NCBI GenBank assembly: GCA_026396385.1
Contig: JAPLWV010000012.1
Location: 1-48,525, forward strand
Length of the DNA stretch: 48,525 bases
Origin: Microcaldota archaeon
Lineage (GTDB): Archaea > Micrarchaeota > Micrarchaeia > Burarchaeales > Fermentimicrarchaeaceae
Reading direction: 5' to 3'
Below the pieces are notes generated by a model, which saw only the letters and a program-made list of their open reading frames with translations, was not told the DNA's origin and made no database searches. Both the position numbers and the translations under genes were made by a program. Positions 28,131 to 37,398 of this stretch are shown here, piece by piece (positions within the stretch are counted from its first letter, which is position 1; each line of letters starts with the position of its first letter).

Positions 28131-28289
28131 TTAAACTGCCTTCTTCGCTCTGATATCCTTTCTCTTAGGCCTCAGATGCGTGTAGAAGCATTTCCTGCAT
28201 CTCTCGGCTCCTCTAGGGTTCCTTGCCTTGCATTTCCTGCATATCCATATCTTGGATATCTCTGCATCAGCGAGTGGAAACTTCCCCAT
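28131..28289 (-). CDS. rpl40e: 50S ribosomal protein L40e (not in ORF track)
   Basis: Manual minus-strand translation: MGKFPLADAEISKIWICRKCKARNPRGAERCRKCFYTHLRPKRKDIRAKKAV*. Confidence 0.95.
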   Translation of the reverse strand: MGKFPLADAEISKIWICRKCKARNPRGAERCRKCFYTHLRPKRKDIRAKKAV

Positions 28290-28327
28290 AAATATCACCT
28301 GGAGTTAAATATTTTGAGCATGCAAGT

Positions 28328-28530
28328 GTGACATGCCCCTACCTTTTGACAGGTTTGGCTTCCTGCTTCAAAGAACACCCATCGGGTTCTCGGCCAGGCT
28401 TGCATTCCCGTATGCCCTGCGGTATTCCGCCTCTGCACTCATCCCAGACGGCTTTACACAAACTGGGAAACATGCAGATGGTTCGTGTTGCGACTCAATC
28501 ACGCCTTATGGGTTGGCGGTGTTGTGATTA
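28328..28530 (-). pseudogene. probable decayed 3' end of an IS200/IS605-type tnpB with right-end (omega-RNA-like) hairpin
   Basis: Minus strand ..GAAGCAGGAAGCCaaACCTgtcaaaAGGTaggGGCatGTCAC resembles IS605 right ends; overlapping 51-codon frame ends ..DGCSLKQEAKPVKR*. Confidence 0.4.
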
Positions 28531-28635
28531 TGAAAAAGAGCATATATAAACATTTGGAAGGGGTAACTTTCCAGGTGAAGAATGTGGGATTCCGCATAGA
28601 GTTAAATTCGTATTTATTCATAATTTTATCTCTGA

Positions 28636-28707
28636 GCCCCGGTAGCTCAGTGGTAGAGCGAACGCCTTGTAAGCGTTAGGTCGCGAGTTCAATCCTCGCT
28701 CGGGGCT
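28636..28707 (+). tRNA. tRNA-Thr (TGT)
   Basis: Acceptor GCCCCGG/TCGGGGC, T73, anticodon loop CTTGTAA; no intron. Confidence 0.95.
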
Positions 28708-28758
28708 TTCAAAAACCTTGAAAAGTATTTAATAATTGCCAGTTAAAAGGGAAAAACA

Positions 28759-30546
28759 ATGTGCGGAATTCTCGGCATAATAACTCTTAAGCCAAGAGCT
28801 ATAGGAAGGGACCTAGTTGCTGGAGGCAAGAGGCTCAGCTACAGGGGATATGATTCAGTAGGATGCGCAGTTATGTCTGACGGAAAAATAGACCTTAGAA
28901 AGGATGTCGGCAAAGTAGATGAGGTGAGCAAGAAGCTGAACTTCTCAGAGATGCACGGTGACAGAGGGGTAATACAACTGAGATGGGCAACCTTTGGAGC
29001 TCCTTCCAAAAATAATGCTCAGCCTCATCTTGACTGCGATGGGGATATGGTTGGCGCCCATAACGGCAATATAGTGAACACACCTCAGCTCAGGGAGCAG
29101 TTCATGAGGGAAGGCCACACTGTAAGGAGCACAAATGACGGGGAGCTATGCATACACGCGGTTGAGAAATACTATGATGAAGGATACAACATGGTTGATA
29201 GCATAAGAAAGGCTTACGGCGATTTGAGGGGTGACTATGCATTCATCATATTCAACAACAAGGAGAAGAAGCTCTACGCGGTGAAGAAGGGCTCTGGTTT
29301 GGTTGTCGGAATCGGAAAGGATGAAATGTACTGTTCATCAGACTTGCCTTCGCTTCTCCCTCTGACAAAGAAGATTATATTCCTAAGCGATGGTGAGATT
29401 GTTTCATTATCTCCAAAAGAGGCCAAAGTCTTCGGAGTTAGCGATGGAAAGGAGATAAAGAAGAAGATTATTGAGTACAGGGAGAATGCTGAACATGCCA
29501 AAAAAGGCGGGTACGAGCACTTCATGCTGAAGGAGATAAATGAACAGCCAGTTGCAGCTGAAGATTTGATTGAGCTGCTTGACGAGTCGGAATATGCTGA
29601 TAAATTCCTCGATGTGATAAAGAGTTCTGACAAGGTTTTCTTCGTTGGGTGCGGCTCTAGTTATCATGCCTGCCTGCTCGGCTCCTACTACTTTGGGAAT
29701 ATAGCAAAGAAAGTTGTGATTCCAGTTGTTGCACCGCAATTCATCAGCGAGTATGGACATACAGTTGATGACAAAACCTGTGTTGTGCTTGTGAGCCAGA
29801 GTGGTGAAACGAAAGACGTGATAAACGCGATGAACTATGCAAAAGAGAAGACTGATAAGATACTTGGAGTGATAAATGTGATTGGCTCAACTCTGATGAA
29901 CTCCAGCAAAGTATATCTGCCTCTTGCTGCGGGCTATGAAGTCAGCGTTCCTGCCACGAAGACGTTTATCAACCAGTGCGTGATGTTCCTTTACCTTGCT
30001 AAGAAGATGGGGGGGAAATCGTGCGATGATATGAAGAAGCTTCCACCTCTAATTAAGGATACTATAGAATCAACAACGGATGATTGCAAGAGACTGGCAG
30101 GATACCTGAAAAAATGGGATGATATGTACTGCTTGGGTTATGGATCAACATACGGGATTGCAAGGGAGGCCGCCCTGAAGATAAAGGAGATAACATACTC
30201 GCACTGCGAGGGGATGTATAGTTCTGAGTTTAAGCATGGACCACTCTCGGCGGTAAGGAGAGGTTACCCAGTAATGTTCATCAGCTCTCTGAAAGATGTG
30301 GATGTGATAGTTAGCCATATGAATGAGGTTATATGCCGAGGTGGGAGGGCTATATCCATTGCGGAGAAAAGCGAGGGCATGGTGAGAAATGCGAGTGAAC
30401 TGATTGAGCTGCCGCATTCAACTGATTACTTCTCACCTGTGCTTGCCGCAATTCCAGCACAGCTCATAGCATACTACTTGAGTGTTAGCAGGGGAATCAA
30501 CCCGGACTTCCCAAGGAACCTGAGCAAGACAATTACGGTGGATTAA
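28759..30546 (+). CDS. glmS: glutamine--fructose-6-phosphate aminotransferase (isomerizing)
   Basis: N-terminal CGILG glutaminase plus two SIS domains; SQSGETKDV, ending FPRNLSKTITVD. Confidence 0.93.
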   Translation: MCGILGIITLKPRAIGRDLVAGGKRLSYRGYDSVGCAVMSDGKIDLRKDVGKVDEVSKKLNFSEMHGDRGVIQLRWATFGAPSKNNAQPHLDCDGDMVGAHNGNIVNTPQLREQFMREGHTVRSTNDGELCIHAVEKYYDEGYNMVDSIRKAYGDLRGDYAFIIFNNKEKKLYAVKKGSGLVVGIGKDEMYCSSDLPSLLPLTKKIIFLSDGEIVSLSPKEAKVFGVSDGKEIKKKIIEYRENAEHAKKGGYEHFMLKEINEQPVAAEDLIELLDESEYADKFLDVIKSSDKVFFVGCGSSYHACLLGSYYFGNIAKKVVIPVVAPQFISEYGHTVDDKTCVVLVSQSGETKDVINAMNYAKEKTDKILGVINVIGSTLMNSSKVYLPLAAGYEVSVPATKTFINQCVMFLYLAKKMGGKSCDDMKKLPPLIKDTIESTTDDCKRLAGYLKKWDDMYCLGYGSTYGIAREAALKIKEITYSHCEGMYSSEFKHGPLSAVRRGYPVMFISSLKDVDVIVSHMNEVICRGGRAISIAEKSEGMVRNASELIELPHSTDYFSPVLAAIPAQLIAYYLSVSRGINPDFPRNLSKTITVD

Positions 30547-30643
30547 GCTATTTTTCTTTTATAATTCTGATTAGATGAATCATCAGCAACTTATCATTAG
30601 GGATATAAATACTGGGAGATATAGATAGTTGTAGAGTGATTTT

Positions 30644-31450
30644 ATGAAAATAGGTACCAAAACTCTCAAAGAAGGCTTTGCTAAGATGCAGAAGGGAGGG
30701 GTGATAATGGATGTCGTCACCCCAAAGCAGGCACTGATTGCAGAGAAAGCGGGAGCTGTTGCCGTAATGGCCCTGCATGCGGTTCCGGCGGACATAAGGG
30801 CAAGAGGGGGTGTTGCAAGAATGGCTGACCCCGCGATTATTGAAAAAATAATGAAAACAGTGACGATTCCCGTTATGGCAAAGGTGAGGATAGGGCATTT
30901 TGCTGAAGCGCAGGTGCTTGAAGAACTCGGAGTGGATATGATCGATGAGTCCGAAGTCCTGACTCCTGCAGATGAACAGTTCCACATAGACAAGAAGAAA
31001 TTCAAAATTCCGTTTGTATGCGGTGCCAGGAACCTCGGGGAGGCTCTGAGAAGAATGAATGAGGGGGCAGCCATGATAAGAACGAAGGGGGAGCCTGGCA
31101 CTGGCGATGTCGCTGAAGCAGTAAAGCATGTGAGGCAGATAAGCAGGGAGGTAGAGGAGCTTGTTTCATTCCAGAAGCACAGGGGGATGAATTTTGCTGC
31201 TGGGGGGATAGCAACGCCTGCGGATGCAGCGCTCATGATGCAACTCGGAGTGGATGGGATATTTGTCGGCTCCGGAGTATTCAAATCTTCCCACCCAGAA
31301 AGGTATGCTAAAGCAATCGTTGAGGCTACGAGGAGCTATGGCAGACCAGAAGTTGTTTTGAAAGTCTCAAAGGGGCTGGGGGATGCAATGCACGGGATTG
31401 ATGCGAAGAGTCTGCAGGATTCGCAGAAGATGCAGTTGAGGAGCCACTAG
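30644..31450 (+). CDS. pdxS: pyridoxal 5'-phosphate synthase subunit PdxS
   Basis: [43 protein letters not shown]. Confidence 0.96.
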   Translation: MKIGTKTLKEGFAKMQKGGVIMDVVTPKQALIAEKAGAVAVMALHAVPADIRARGGVARMADPAIIEKIMKTVTIPVMAKVRIGHFAEAQVLEELGVDMIDESEVLTPADEQFHIDKKKFKIPFVCGARNLGEALRRMNEGAAMIRTKGEPGTGDVAEAVKHVRQISREVEELVSFQKHRGMNFAAGGIATPADAALMMQLGVDGIFVGSGVFKSSHPERYAKAIVEATRSYGRPEVVLKVSKGLGDAMHGIDAKSLQDSQKMQLRSH

Positions 31451-31452
31451 TT

Positions 31453-32043
31453 TTGCGGGTAGTTCAAATGAGAGTAGGGGTTATTGCATTTCAAGGCACT
31501 GTGAGTGAGCACATGCGCATGGCTGATGCAGTGCTAGGCAGTGGAAGTGCCCTTGCGGTTAGAAGGGCTGAGGAGCTTGATGATGTCTCCGCAGCCATAA
31601 TTCCGGGAGGGGAATCGACGACCATAGGAAGACTCATGCGCAATTCAGGTGTTTTTGAAAAGCTGAAGCAACTGGGTGATGGAGGTTTTCCTATATGGGG
31701 AACATGCGCAGGAATGATTATGCTGGCAAAGGAAGGAGACGGGCAGATGAGAAGAACGGGCGAACTTTTAGGACTTATGAATATGAAGGTGAAGAGAAAT
31801 GCATTCGGAAGGCAGAGGGAATCCTTTGAAGAGGAGCTGGAATTGGAAGGAATCGGTGAATTTCACTGTGTTTTTATAAGAGCACCTGCAGTTGAGAAAG
31901 TATATGGAAAATGCAGAGCCATTGCGCATCTAGGAAAATATGTAGTTGCTGCTGAACAAGAGAACCTGCTTGCAACAGCTTTTCATCCTGAGCTGACAAA
32001 CGATCTTAAGTTTCACAGGTACTTCCTTGAGAAGGCGAGATGA
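31453..32043 (+). CDS. pdxT: pyridoxal 5'-phosphate synthase glutaminase subunit PdxT
   Basis: GVIAFQGTVSEH, PGGESTTIGRLM, GTCAGMI; likely start Met at 31480. Confidence 0.95.
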   Translation: MRVVQMRVGVIAFQGTVSEHMRMADAVLGSGSALAVRRAEELDDVSAAIIPGGESTTIGRLMRNSGVFEKLKQLGDGGFPIWGTCAGMIMLAKEGDGQMRRTGELLGLMNMKVKRNAFGRQRESFEEELELEGIGEFHCVFIRAPAVEKVYGKCRAIAHLGKYVVAAEQENLLATAFHPELTNDLKFHRYFLEKAR

Positions 32044-32099
32044 GTATATGTTTTTAAAGATGTTTTCGCAAAAAGAATGTGTTCACAGGAGGTGTGTAA

Positions 32100-32321
32100 A
32101 TGGCAGAATTAACCCCAGTAGAGCAGATTGTTTTGAAGGCATTGCAGGACATCGGAGCAAGCGATGAAAGTAAGATGAAAACAGCAGACGATGTTCAGAA
32201 AAAGTGCAACAGGCCAAAAGGGCAAGTTAACAACGCGCTTATGAGCTTGGTAAGCAAAGGAGTTGTCATAAGGAAGGTTAGGGAGAAGGCTGCTGGTTAC
32301 TACTTGGTCAAGACAGGTTGA
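32100..32321 (+). CDS. small winged-helix DNA-binding-like protein
   Basis: 73 aa; VNNALMSLVSKGVVIRKVREKAAGYYLVKTG. Confidence 0.7.
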   Translation: MAELTPVEQIVLKALQDIGASDESKMKTADDVQKKCNRPKGQVNNALMSLVSKGVVIRKVREKAAGYYLVKTG

Positions 32322-32324
32322 GTC

Positions 32325-33695
32325 ATGAAAACAATAGTTGTTGGTGCTGGTCCCGCCGGGCTTTTCTGTGCGTATGAGCTCGCCAAAGCTGGTGCTAAAG
32401 TAGTTGTGGTGGAGAGCGGAAGCGCCGTAGAAAGAAGAAGATGTCCAATGAAGAAGATGGGCTACTGCGCCAAATGCGAGCCCTGCAACCTCATACACGG
32501 AGTTGGAGGAGCTGGCTTATTCTCTGACGGAAAGCTTAACCTGGACCCGAGGATAGGAGGAGACATGCTGCAGTTCATGAAGGATGATGAAGCTCGCAGG
32601 CTGATAGAATATGTTAACAATGTTTTCAGCGAGCATGGGGCGAAGGGGGAGAAGACTACGATTGATGAGAGGGCAGGTGCTCTTATAAGAAAGGCCAAGA
32701 TGGCTGGAGTGACGTTCATACCGATCGTGCAGAGGCACATAGGCTCCGACATGCTGCCAGATGTTATAGAATCTCTGAAGAGCTACATGGAAGCTCTTGG
32801 TGTGGAGTTCGTACTCAATACAACTGTGAGAGACATTGATGTGCACAATGGTGCTACGAAGGGAGTTATCGTAGGCAGGAGGGTAATAAAAGGAGATTTT
32901 GTGGTGCTGGCAACTGGCAGGGGAGGGGCGCAGTGGCTTGCGAGGAAATGCATGCAGCTTGGTATTCCAACGCAACACCAGCCCCTTGACGTTGGAGTGA
33001 GGGTTGAGGTACCTGCCGAGATAATGAAGGAAGTTACCGATGTGTTCTGGGACCCGAAGTTCTACATACAAACTGGCCAGTATGATGATTTTGTCAGAAC
33101 ATTCTGCACATGCCCCTACGGCTTTGTGATATCCGAGAGCTACAACAGCTTCATCTGCACCAATGGCCACTCGATGATATCAGTCAAATCGGAAAATACC
33201 AACTTCGCCCTGCTTGTCAGAGTCGCTCTCACACACCCTGTTGAGAACACAACGGAATACGGAGAATCAATAGCGAGGATAGCCTCAACGATAGGCGGCG
33301 GCAAGCCCATACTCCAGAGGTTTGGGGACCTGAAGGCGGGCAGGAGGTCGACCTGGGAGAGGATAAGGAGGAGTTATGTCAAGCCCACATTCACATACGT
33401 CACCCCGGGGGATGTGAGCATGGTGCTTCCGGGGAGGATAATGGCGGACATAAGGGAGGCACTGGAGACGCTCAACAAAGTCATTCCGGGCGTTGCTGAG
33501 GATTCAACATTGCTCTATGCTCCTGAGATAAAGTTCCACGCGCTGAGGGTGAACGTGAGCAAGCAGATGGAAACGAATGTGAAAAACCTCTTTGCAGTTG
33601 GCGATGGTGCTGGGGTCTCGAGGGGTATAGTGGGAGCTGCGCTGAGCGGGGTTGTGGCTGCGAGAGAAATAATTAAGAGGTGTAGGAATGGATGA
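32325..33695 (+). CDS. FAD-dependent oxidoreductase (COG2509-like)
   Basis: VVGAGPAGLFCAYELAKAGAKVVVVE Rossmann; C-term AVGDGAGVSRGIVGAALSGVVAA. Confidence 0.88.
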   Translation: MKTIVVGAGPAGLFCAYELAKAGAKVVVVESGSAVERRRCPMKKMGYCAKCEPCNLIHGVGGAGLFSDGKLNLDPRIGGDMLQFMKDDEARRLIEYVNNVFSEHGAKGEKTTIDERAGALIRKAKMAGVTFIPIVQRHIGSDMLPDVIESLKSYMEALGVEFVLNTTVRDIDVHNGATKGVIVGRRVIKGDFVVLATGRGGAQWLARKCMQLGIPTQHQPLDVGVRVEVPAEIMKEVTDVFWDPKFYIQTGQYDDFVRTFCTCPYGFVISESYNSFICTNGHSMISVKSENTNFALLVRVALTHPVENTTEYGESIARIASTIGGGKPILQRFGDLKAGRRSTWERIRRSYVKPTFTYVTPGDVSMVLPGRIMADIREALETLNKVIPGVAEDSTLLYAPEIKFHALRVNVSKQMETNVKNLFAVGDGAGVSRGIVGAALSGVVAAREIIKRCRNG

Positions 33696-34128
33696 GATAG
33701 CTTTCTCTGCAAAGTATAAGGAATGGATTTCAATCAAGAAGATGGATATAGATGAAAAAACAACTCCACCAGAAGTTGTGCACATGCTCTCGAATGTAAG
33801 AGAGTCTATCTCAAGGAAGGCTTTTGAATTGAGCGGGATAGATAAAGGTAAAATAGATGCCTATGTGCTTGGGTTGATTAAGGGGAAAAGGAAGGGCTAT
33901 CCAACGCTCTCTGAGATATTTGGAGGCATGAAGCAGAATGAAGTCAGGGGGGTGCTGCTGTCAGCATCAAGCGAGCAGCTGCTTCCTATTGCGGAAACAT
34001 ATCTTATGAGAAAGCTGCTCACTAGCCTGGGTTATAATGCTGATATAAGCGGTGAGATGATGTCAAAGATATACCCAGAACTGAAGCTGCCAAAGCCAAA
34101 GGGCAGGTTTGGGAAGAAAAAAGAATGA
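33688..34128 (+). CDS. hypothetical protein
   Basis: 146 aa, 8-bp overlap with upstream gene; no family recognised. Confidence 0.7.
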   Translation: MDEIAFSAKYKEWISIKKMDIDEKTTPPEVVHMLSNVRESISRKAFELSGIDKGKIDAYVLGLIKGKRKGYPTLSEIFGGMKQNEVRGVLLSASSEQLLPIAETYLMRKLLTSLGYNADISGEMMSKIYPELKLPKPKGRFGKKKE

Positions 34129-34181
34129 GCTGAATGAAGAGAAGGTATTTATCTTTTGTATGACTAAAATAATGTCTCCGA

Positions 34182-34254
34182 GGGGGGATGTGCTAGTCTG
34201 GTATGCTTCGGGGTTTGGGACCCCGCGACCCGAGTTCAAATCTCGGTCCCCCCA
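34182..34254 (+). tRNA. tRNA-Pro (TGG)
   Basis: Acceptor GGGGGGA/TCCCCCC, A73, anticodon loop TTTGGGA; no intron. Confidence 0.93.
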
Positions 34255-34349
34255 CTGGGATTTGTAACTAAAAGTAGGGCACATCATTGTTTACGCGGGA
34301 CAACCCTAACGATAGCTTACCTTCTTAAATATTTAATCTTCTAAATATC

Positions 34350-35582
34350 TTGCTGAACAGTATGATTCCTGACAAGGAGCTTGAGAGAATAAGAAGCGAT
34401 TTCCCGATCCTGAGTAGAGGAATCAATGGTAAGCCTCTGATCTACTTTGATAACGCATGCATGAGCCTCAGGCCCAAGCAGGTAATGCAAGTGATGAACC
34501 AGTATTACGAGGAATATCCTGCATGCGCCGGGAGGAGCATACACAAGCTCGGCAAGGCAGTGACTGACAGAGTTGCTGAAGCAAGGAAAACAATGGCAAA
34601 GTTCCTGGGTGCAAAGAGGGTGGAGGAGATAGTTTTCACAAGGAATACAACCGAAGCCATAAATCTCATTTCGCACTCGCTTGACTTCAAGAGAGGAGAT
34701 GCAGTGGTAACCAGCGATAGGGAGCACAACTCCAATCTACTTCCCTGGCAGTTCCTCTCTAAGAAAGCAGGAGTGGAGCACAGGGTGGTTTACTCCAATG
34801 ACAATATGGAGTTTGACCTGGAAAGATTTGAGGAGGCTGTTGGCAAAGGAGTCAAACTTGTTTCACTTGTTCACACCTCCAACCTTGATGGATACACTCT
34901 CCCCGCAAGAGAGATAATCAAGATATCCCACGAGCATGGCTCTCTTGTTATGCTTGACGGAGCGCAGTCAGCCTCTCACAAGCAGGTAGATGTCAGAAAG
35001 CTGGATGTTGATTTTTTTGCTCTCTCCGGGCACAAGATGCTTGGACCCTCGGGAATGGGAGTACTTTACGGCAGGTATGAGCTACTTGAGAAGCTGGAGC
35101 CTTTCATGCTTGGCGGGGATACTGTGCAGAGCTCCACATACGATTCCCATGTTCTGCTGAAGCCACCTGAGAAGTTCGAGGCAGGCTTACAGAACTATGC
35201 AGGCAGCATGGGGCTTGCAGAGGCAGCACGATATATTGAGAAGGTTGGAAGGGAGAAAATTGAGAAGCATGAAAATGAGTTAAATAAATTTATCAGCGAA
35301 AGGCTTCTGCAAATCAAAGGCACTAGCATAATAGGCCCTAAACAGGTTGAACTCAGAGGTGGTGTAGTATCCTTCAACATTGAAGGGCTGAACCACCACG
35401 ATGTGGCTATAATGCTTGATGAGAGCAATATAATGGTGCGCTCTGGGCAGCACTGCGTCCACTCATGGTTCAACGCGCATAATATTCCAGGATGCGTGAG
35501 GGCATCTTTATATATTTATAATACGAAGGAGGAAGCTGAGAAATTTCTGAGTAAGGTTGCGGAAATTGCAAAATTGGGGTAA
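34350..35582 (+). CDS. cysteine desulfurase (SufS-like)
   Basis: LSGHKMLGPSGMGVLYG PLP Lys; RSGQHCVHSWF catalytic Cys. Confidence 0.92.
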   Translation: MLNSMIPDKELERIRSDFPILSRGINGKPLIYFDNACMSLRPKQVMQVMNQYYEEYPACAGRSIHKLGKAVTDRVAEARKTMAKFLGAKRVEEIVFTRNTTEAINLISHSLDFKRGDAVVTSDREHNSNLLPWQFLSKKAGVEHRVVYSNDNMEFDLERFEEAVGKGVKLVSLVHTSNLDGYTLPAREIIKISHEHGSLVMLDGAQSASHKQVDVRKLDVDFFALSGHKMLGPSGMGVLYGRYELLEKLEPFMLGGDTVQSSTYDSHVLLKPPEKFEAGLQNYAGSMGLAEAARYIEKVGREKIEKHENELNKFISERLLQIKGTSIIGPKQVELRGGVVSFNIEGLNHHDVAIMLDESNIMVRSGQHCVHSWFNAHNIPGCVRASLYIYNTKEEAEKFLSKVAEIAKLG

Positions 35583-35586
35583 GTCA

Positions 35587-36246
35587 ATGATTCTATGCCT
35601 TGTTGCAATGGTAATATTCGGTGTGCTGGGGATATTCTCGGCAAAATACCGCGAGCTTGCAAAGGAGGCATTCGGCTGTGTCTTCAAAACGATTCAGCTC
35701 AAGCCATGCGACACCAAGCTTGACCAGAGGATAAAATCGAAGCTTATTGCAAAACTAATGAAGTATTCGCCTTGGCTTGCAAAGCTTACGTATAAAAATT
35801 TCTACATTCTCTCCTGGATCTTCACTTTGCTCTTCTTTGGCAGCATGGCTTACACCGCATATTCGTTATATAACTTGGCAGTTTATGGGAGCTGCAGCCC
35901 TGGCAGCTTCTGCGTATTCAACCCAAATGCGAATATTACGGAAGATAATAATGTCTGCAACATAACTGGTAAGTTCATTGAATTCTACGGTGCAGAATGC
36001 CCTCACTGCAATAAGATGATCCCCGTAGTCGCACAGGTTGAGAATGAAACGGGTGTGCATTTCGATAAACTTGAGATATGGCACAACGACACCAACAAGA
36101 ATATCTACTTAATATATTCGGAGTACATAAACAGAGACTGCGGTTCTCTTGGCATACCTACGTTTGTAGCGTTGAAGACGAACAATTCGATGTGCGGAGA
36201 AAAGACAGTGGATGAGCTGAAAACGTTCATAATTCAGAACGGCTAG
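35587..36246 (+). CDS. membrane-anchored thioredoxin-fold protein (CPHC)
   Basis: N-terminal TM segments; FIEFYGAECPHCNKMIPVV; LGIPTFVAL cis-Pro motif; Met at 35587 preferred. Confidence 0.82.
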   Translation: MILCLVAMVIFGVLGIFSAKYRELAKEAFGCVFKTIQLKPCDTKLDQRIKSKLIAKLMKYSPWLAKLTYKNFYILSWIFTLLFFGSMAYTAYSLYNLAVYGSCSPGSFCVFNPNANITEDNNVCNITGKFIEFYGAECPHCNKMIPVVAQVENETGVHFDKLEIWHNDTNKNIYLIYSEYINRDCGSLGIPTFVALKTNNSMCGEKTVDELKTFIIQNG

Positions 36247-36689
36247 GTTTCCAGACTCTTCGACATGACGTAGAAACTCTCTGCTCCTTTCTCAACTTCC
36301 CTTGTTATAACGAAGCCATTTCTCTGGTATAGTTTTATTGCGGGAGGGTTACTCTGTTTGACCTGCAGATATGCCGCACTCTTGCCTTCCCTGACTGCAA
36401 CCTCGCATATTTTGGCGAGGAGGGCGCTTCCGATTCCCATCTGCCTGAATTCTGGGTCAACTGCAAGTCCCATCAGTTTCACTTTTCTTTCCATCAGCTT
36501 GAAGTCAGCAAATCCCGCAACAACGCCGTCAACTACGACAACAAAGTAATCAAAGCCCTTGGAGAGCCTTTTTAGTATTTTAGATGGAGTTACTCGGACA
36601 TGCGGGAAGTGGTAATTTGTTATCTCGGAAACTCGCTCGAAATCCCTCTCCTCAATTCTTCGGATTAAAGGCTGCGAAAACGCGCTCAT
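36243..36689 (-). CDS. GNAT family N-acetyltransferase (RimI-like)
   Basis: LAVDPEFRQMGIGSALLAKICEVA.. motif A; YQRNGFVITR. Confidence 0.9.
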   Translation of the reverse strand: MSAFSQPLIRRIEERDFERVSEITNYHFPHVRVTPSKILKRLSKGFDYFVVVVDGVVAGFADFKLMERKVKLMGLAVDPEFRQMGIGSALLAKICEVAVREGKSAAYLQVKQSNPPAIKLYQRNGFVITREVEKGAESFYVMSKSLET

Positions 36690-36762
36690 GGAATACCCTT
36701 TGCAATAATCTTTTAAGAGTTCACTTTAAAATAACTTTACAGCTAATGCGCGAGGGGGTAGT

Positions 36763-37308
36763 ATGCGAATAAAAGAATTGTTCCAAGGAATTGCAATGGG
36801 GTTAATGGATGGACTGATTACTATACTGGGTATTATTATTGGAGTTGGGATAGCAACAGATGACGCGAAAGTAGTTATAATCTCTGGATTGATAGGTGGG
36901 ATTTCAAACAGCTTCGGCACATCAATCGGTTTCTATACCTCAGAAAATGCAGAGAGGGGTCAGCAGATAGAGTTTTACAAGAGGAACAAGGGCGCTCGAA
37001 AAAACCAGCAGTACATTCACTCGCATTCGGAAATACTTGGCAGCACAGTTCTAAGCTTTATGGCAGGGGCTTTCGCCCTAATCCTACCGCTTCTTCCATT
37101 CTTCTTACTGCAGGATATAACAGCTAGCATGACCAGCTCACTTATAATCTCTGCCATGCTACTCTTTGCACTCGGGTATTACATTGGAAAGATTAACGAG
37201 ACTGACAGGTTAAGAAGTGGATTGAAGTATGCTAGTCTAGGGATCATAAGCTCCTTTATTGCTTTTATTTTAGGAGAAATTCTGAGGACTTTTATACTTG
37301 GAAAATGA
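36763..37308 (+). CDS. VIT1/CCC1 family-like membrane protein
   Basis: GLMDGLITILGIIIGVG and GFYTSENAERGQQIEFYK. Confidence 0.82.
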   Translation: MRIKELFQGIAMGLMDGLITILGIIIGVGIATDDAKVVIISGLIGGISNSFGTSIGFYTSENAERGQQIEFYKRNKGARKNQQYIHSHSEILGSTVLSFMAGAFALILPLLPFFLLQDITASMTSSLIISAMLLFALGYYIGKINETDRLRSGLKYASLGIISSFIAFILGEILRTFILGK

Positions 37309-37398
37309 GGAATTCTTTAGGAATAAGACAAATAACAGCAAGCAATTATCTAAGTATTTACCGTAAGCTTTTAATAGGAGTGCACAAAAAAATATTGC

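Noticed and set aside
28328-28549. 73-aa and 64-aa + strand ORFs
   Set aside because: No family resemblance; the minus strand carries the IS605-like signal
30568-30582. TGATT-AGATG-AATCA inverted repeat upstream of pdxS
   Set aside because: Only 5-bp arms in AT-rich intergenic DNA; too weak to claim
30583-31284. 233-aa minus ORF
   Set aside because: Antisense to pdxS; no recognisable domain
34063-34287. 74-aa minus ORF (GDRDLNSGRGVPNPEAYQ..)
   Set aside because: Typical translation of the antisense of a tRNA gene (tRNA-Pro)
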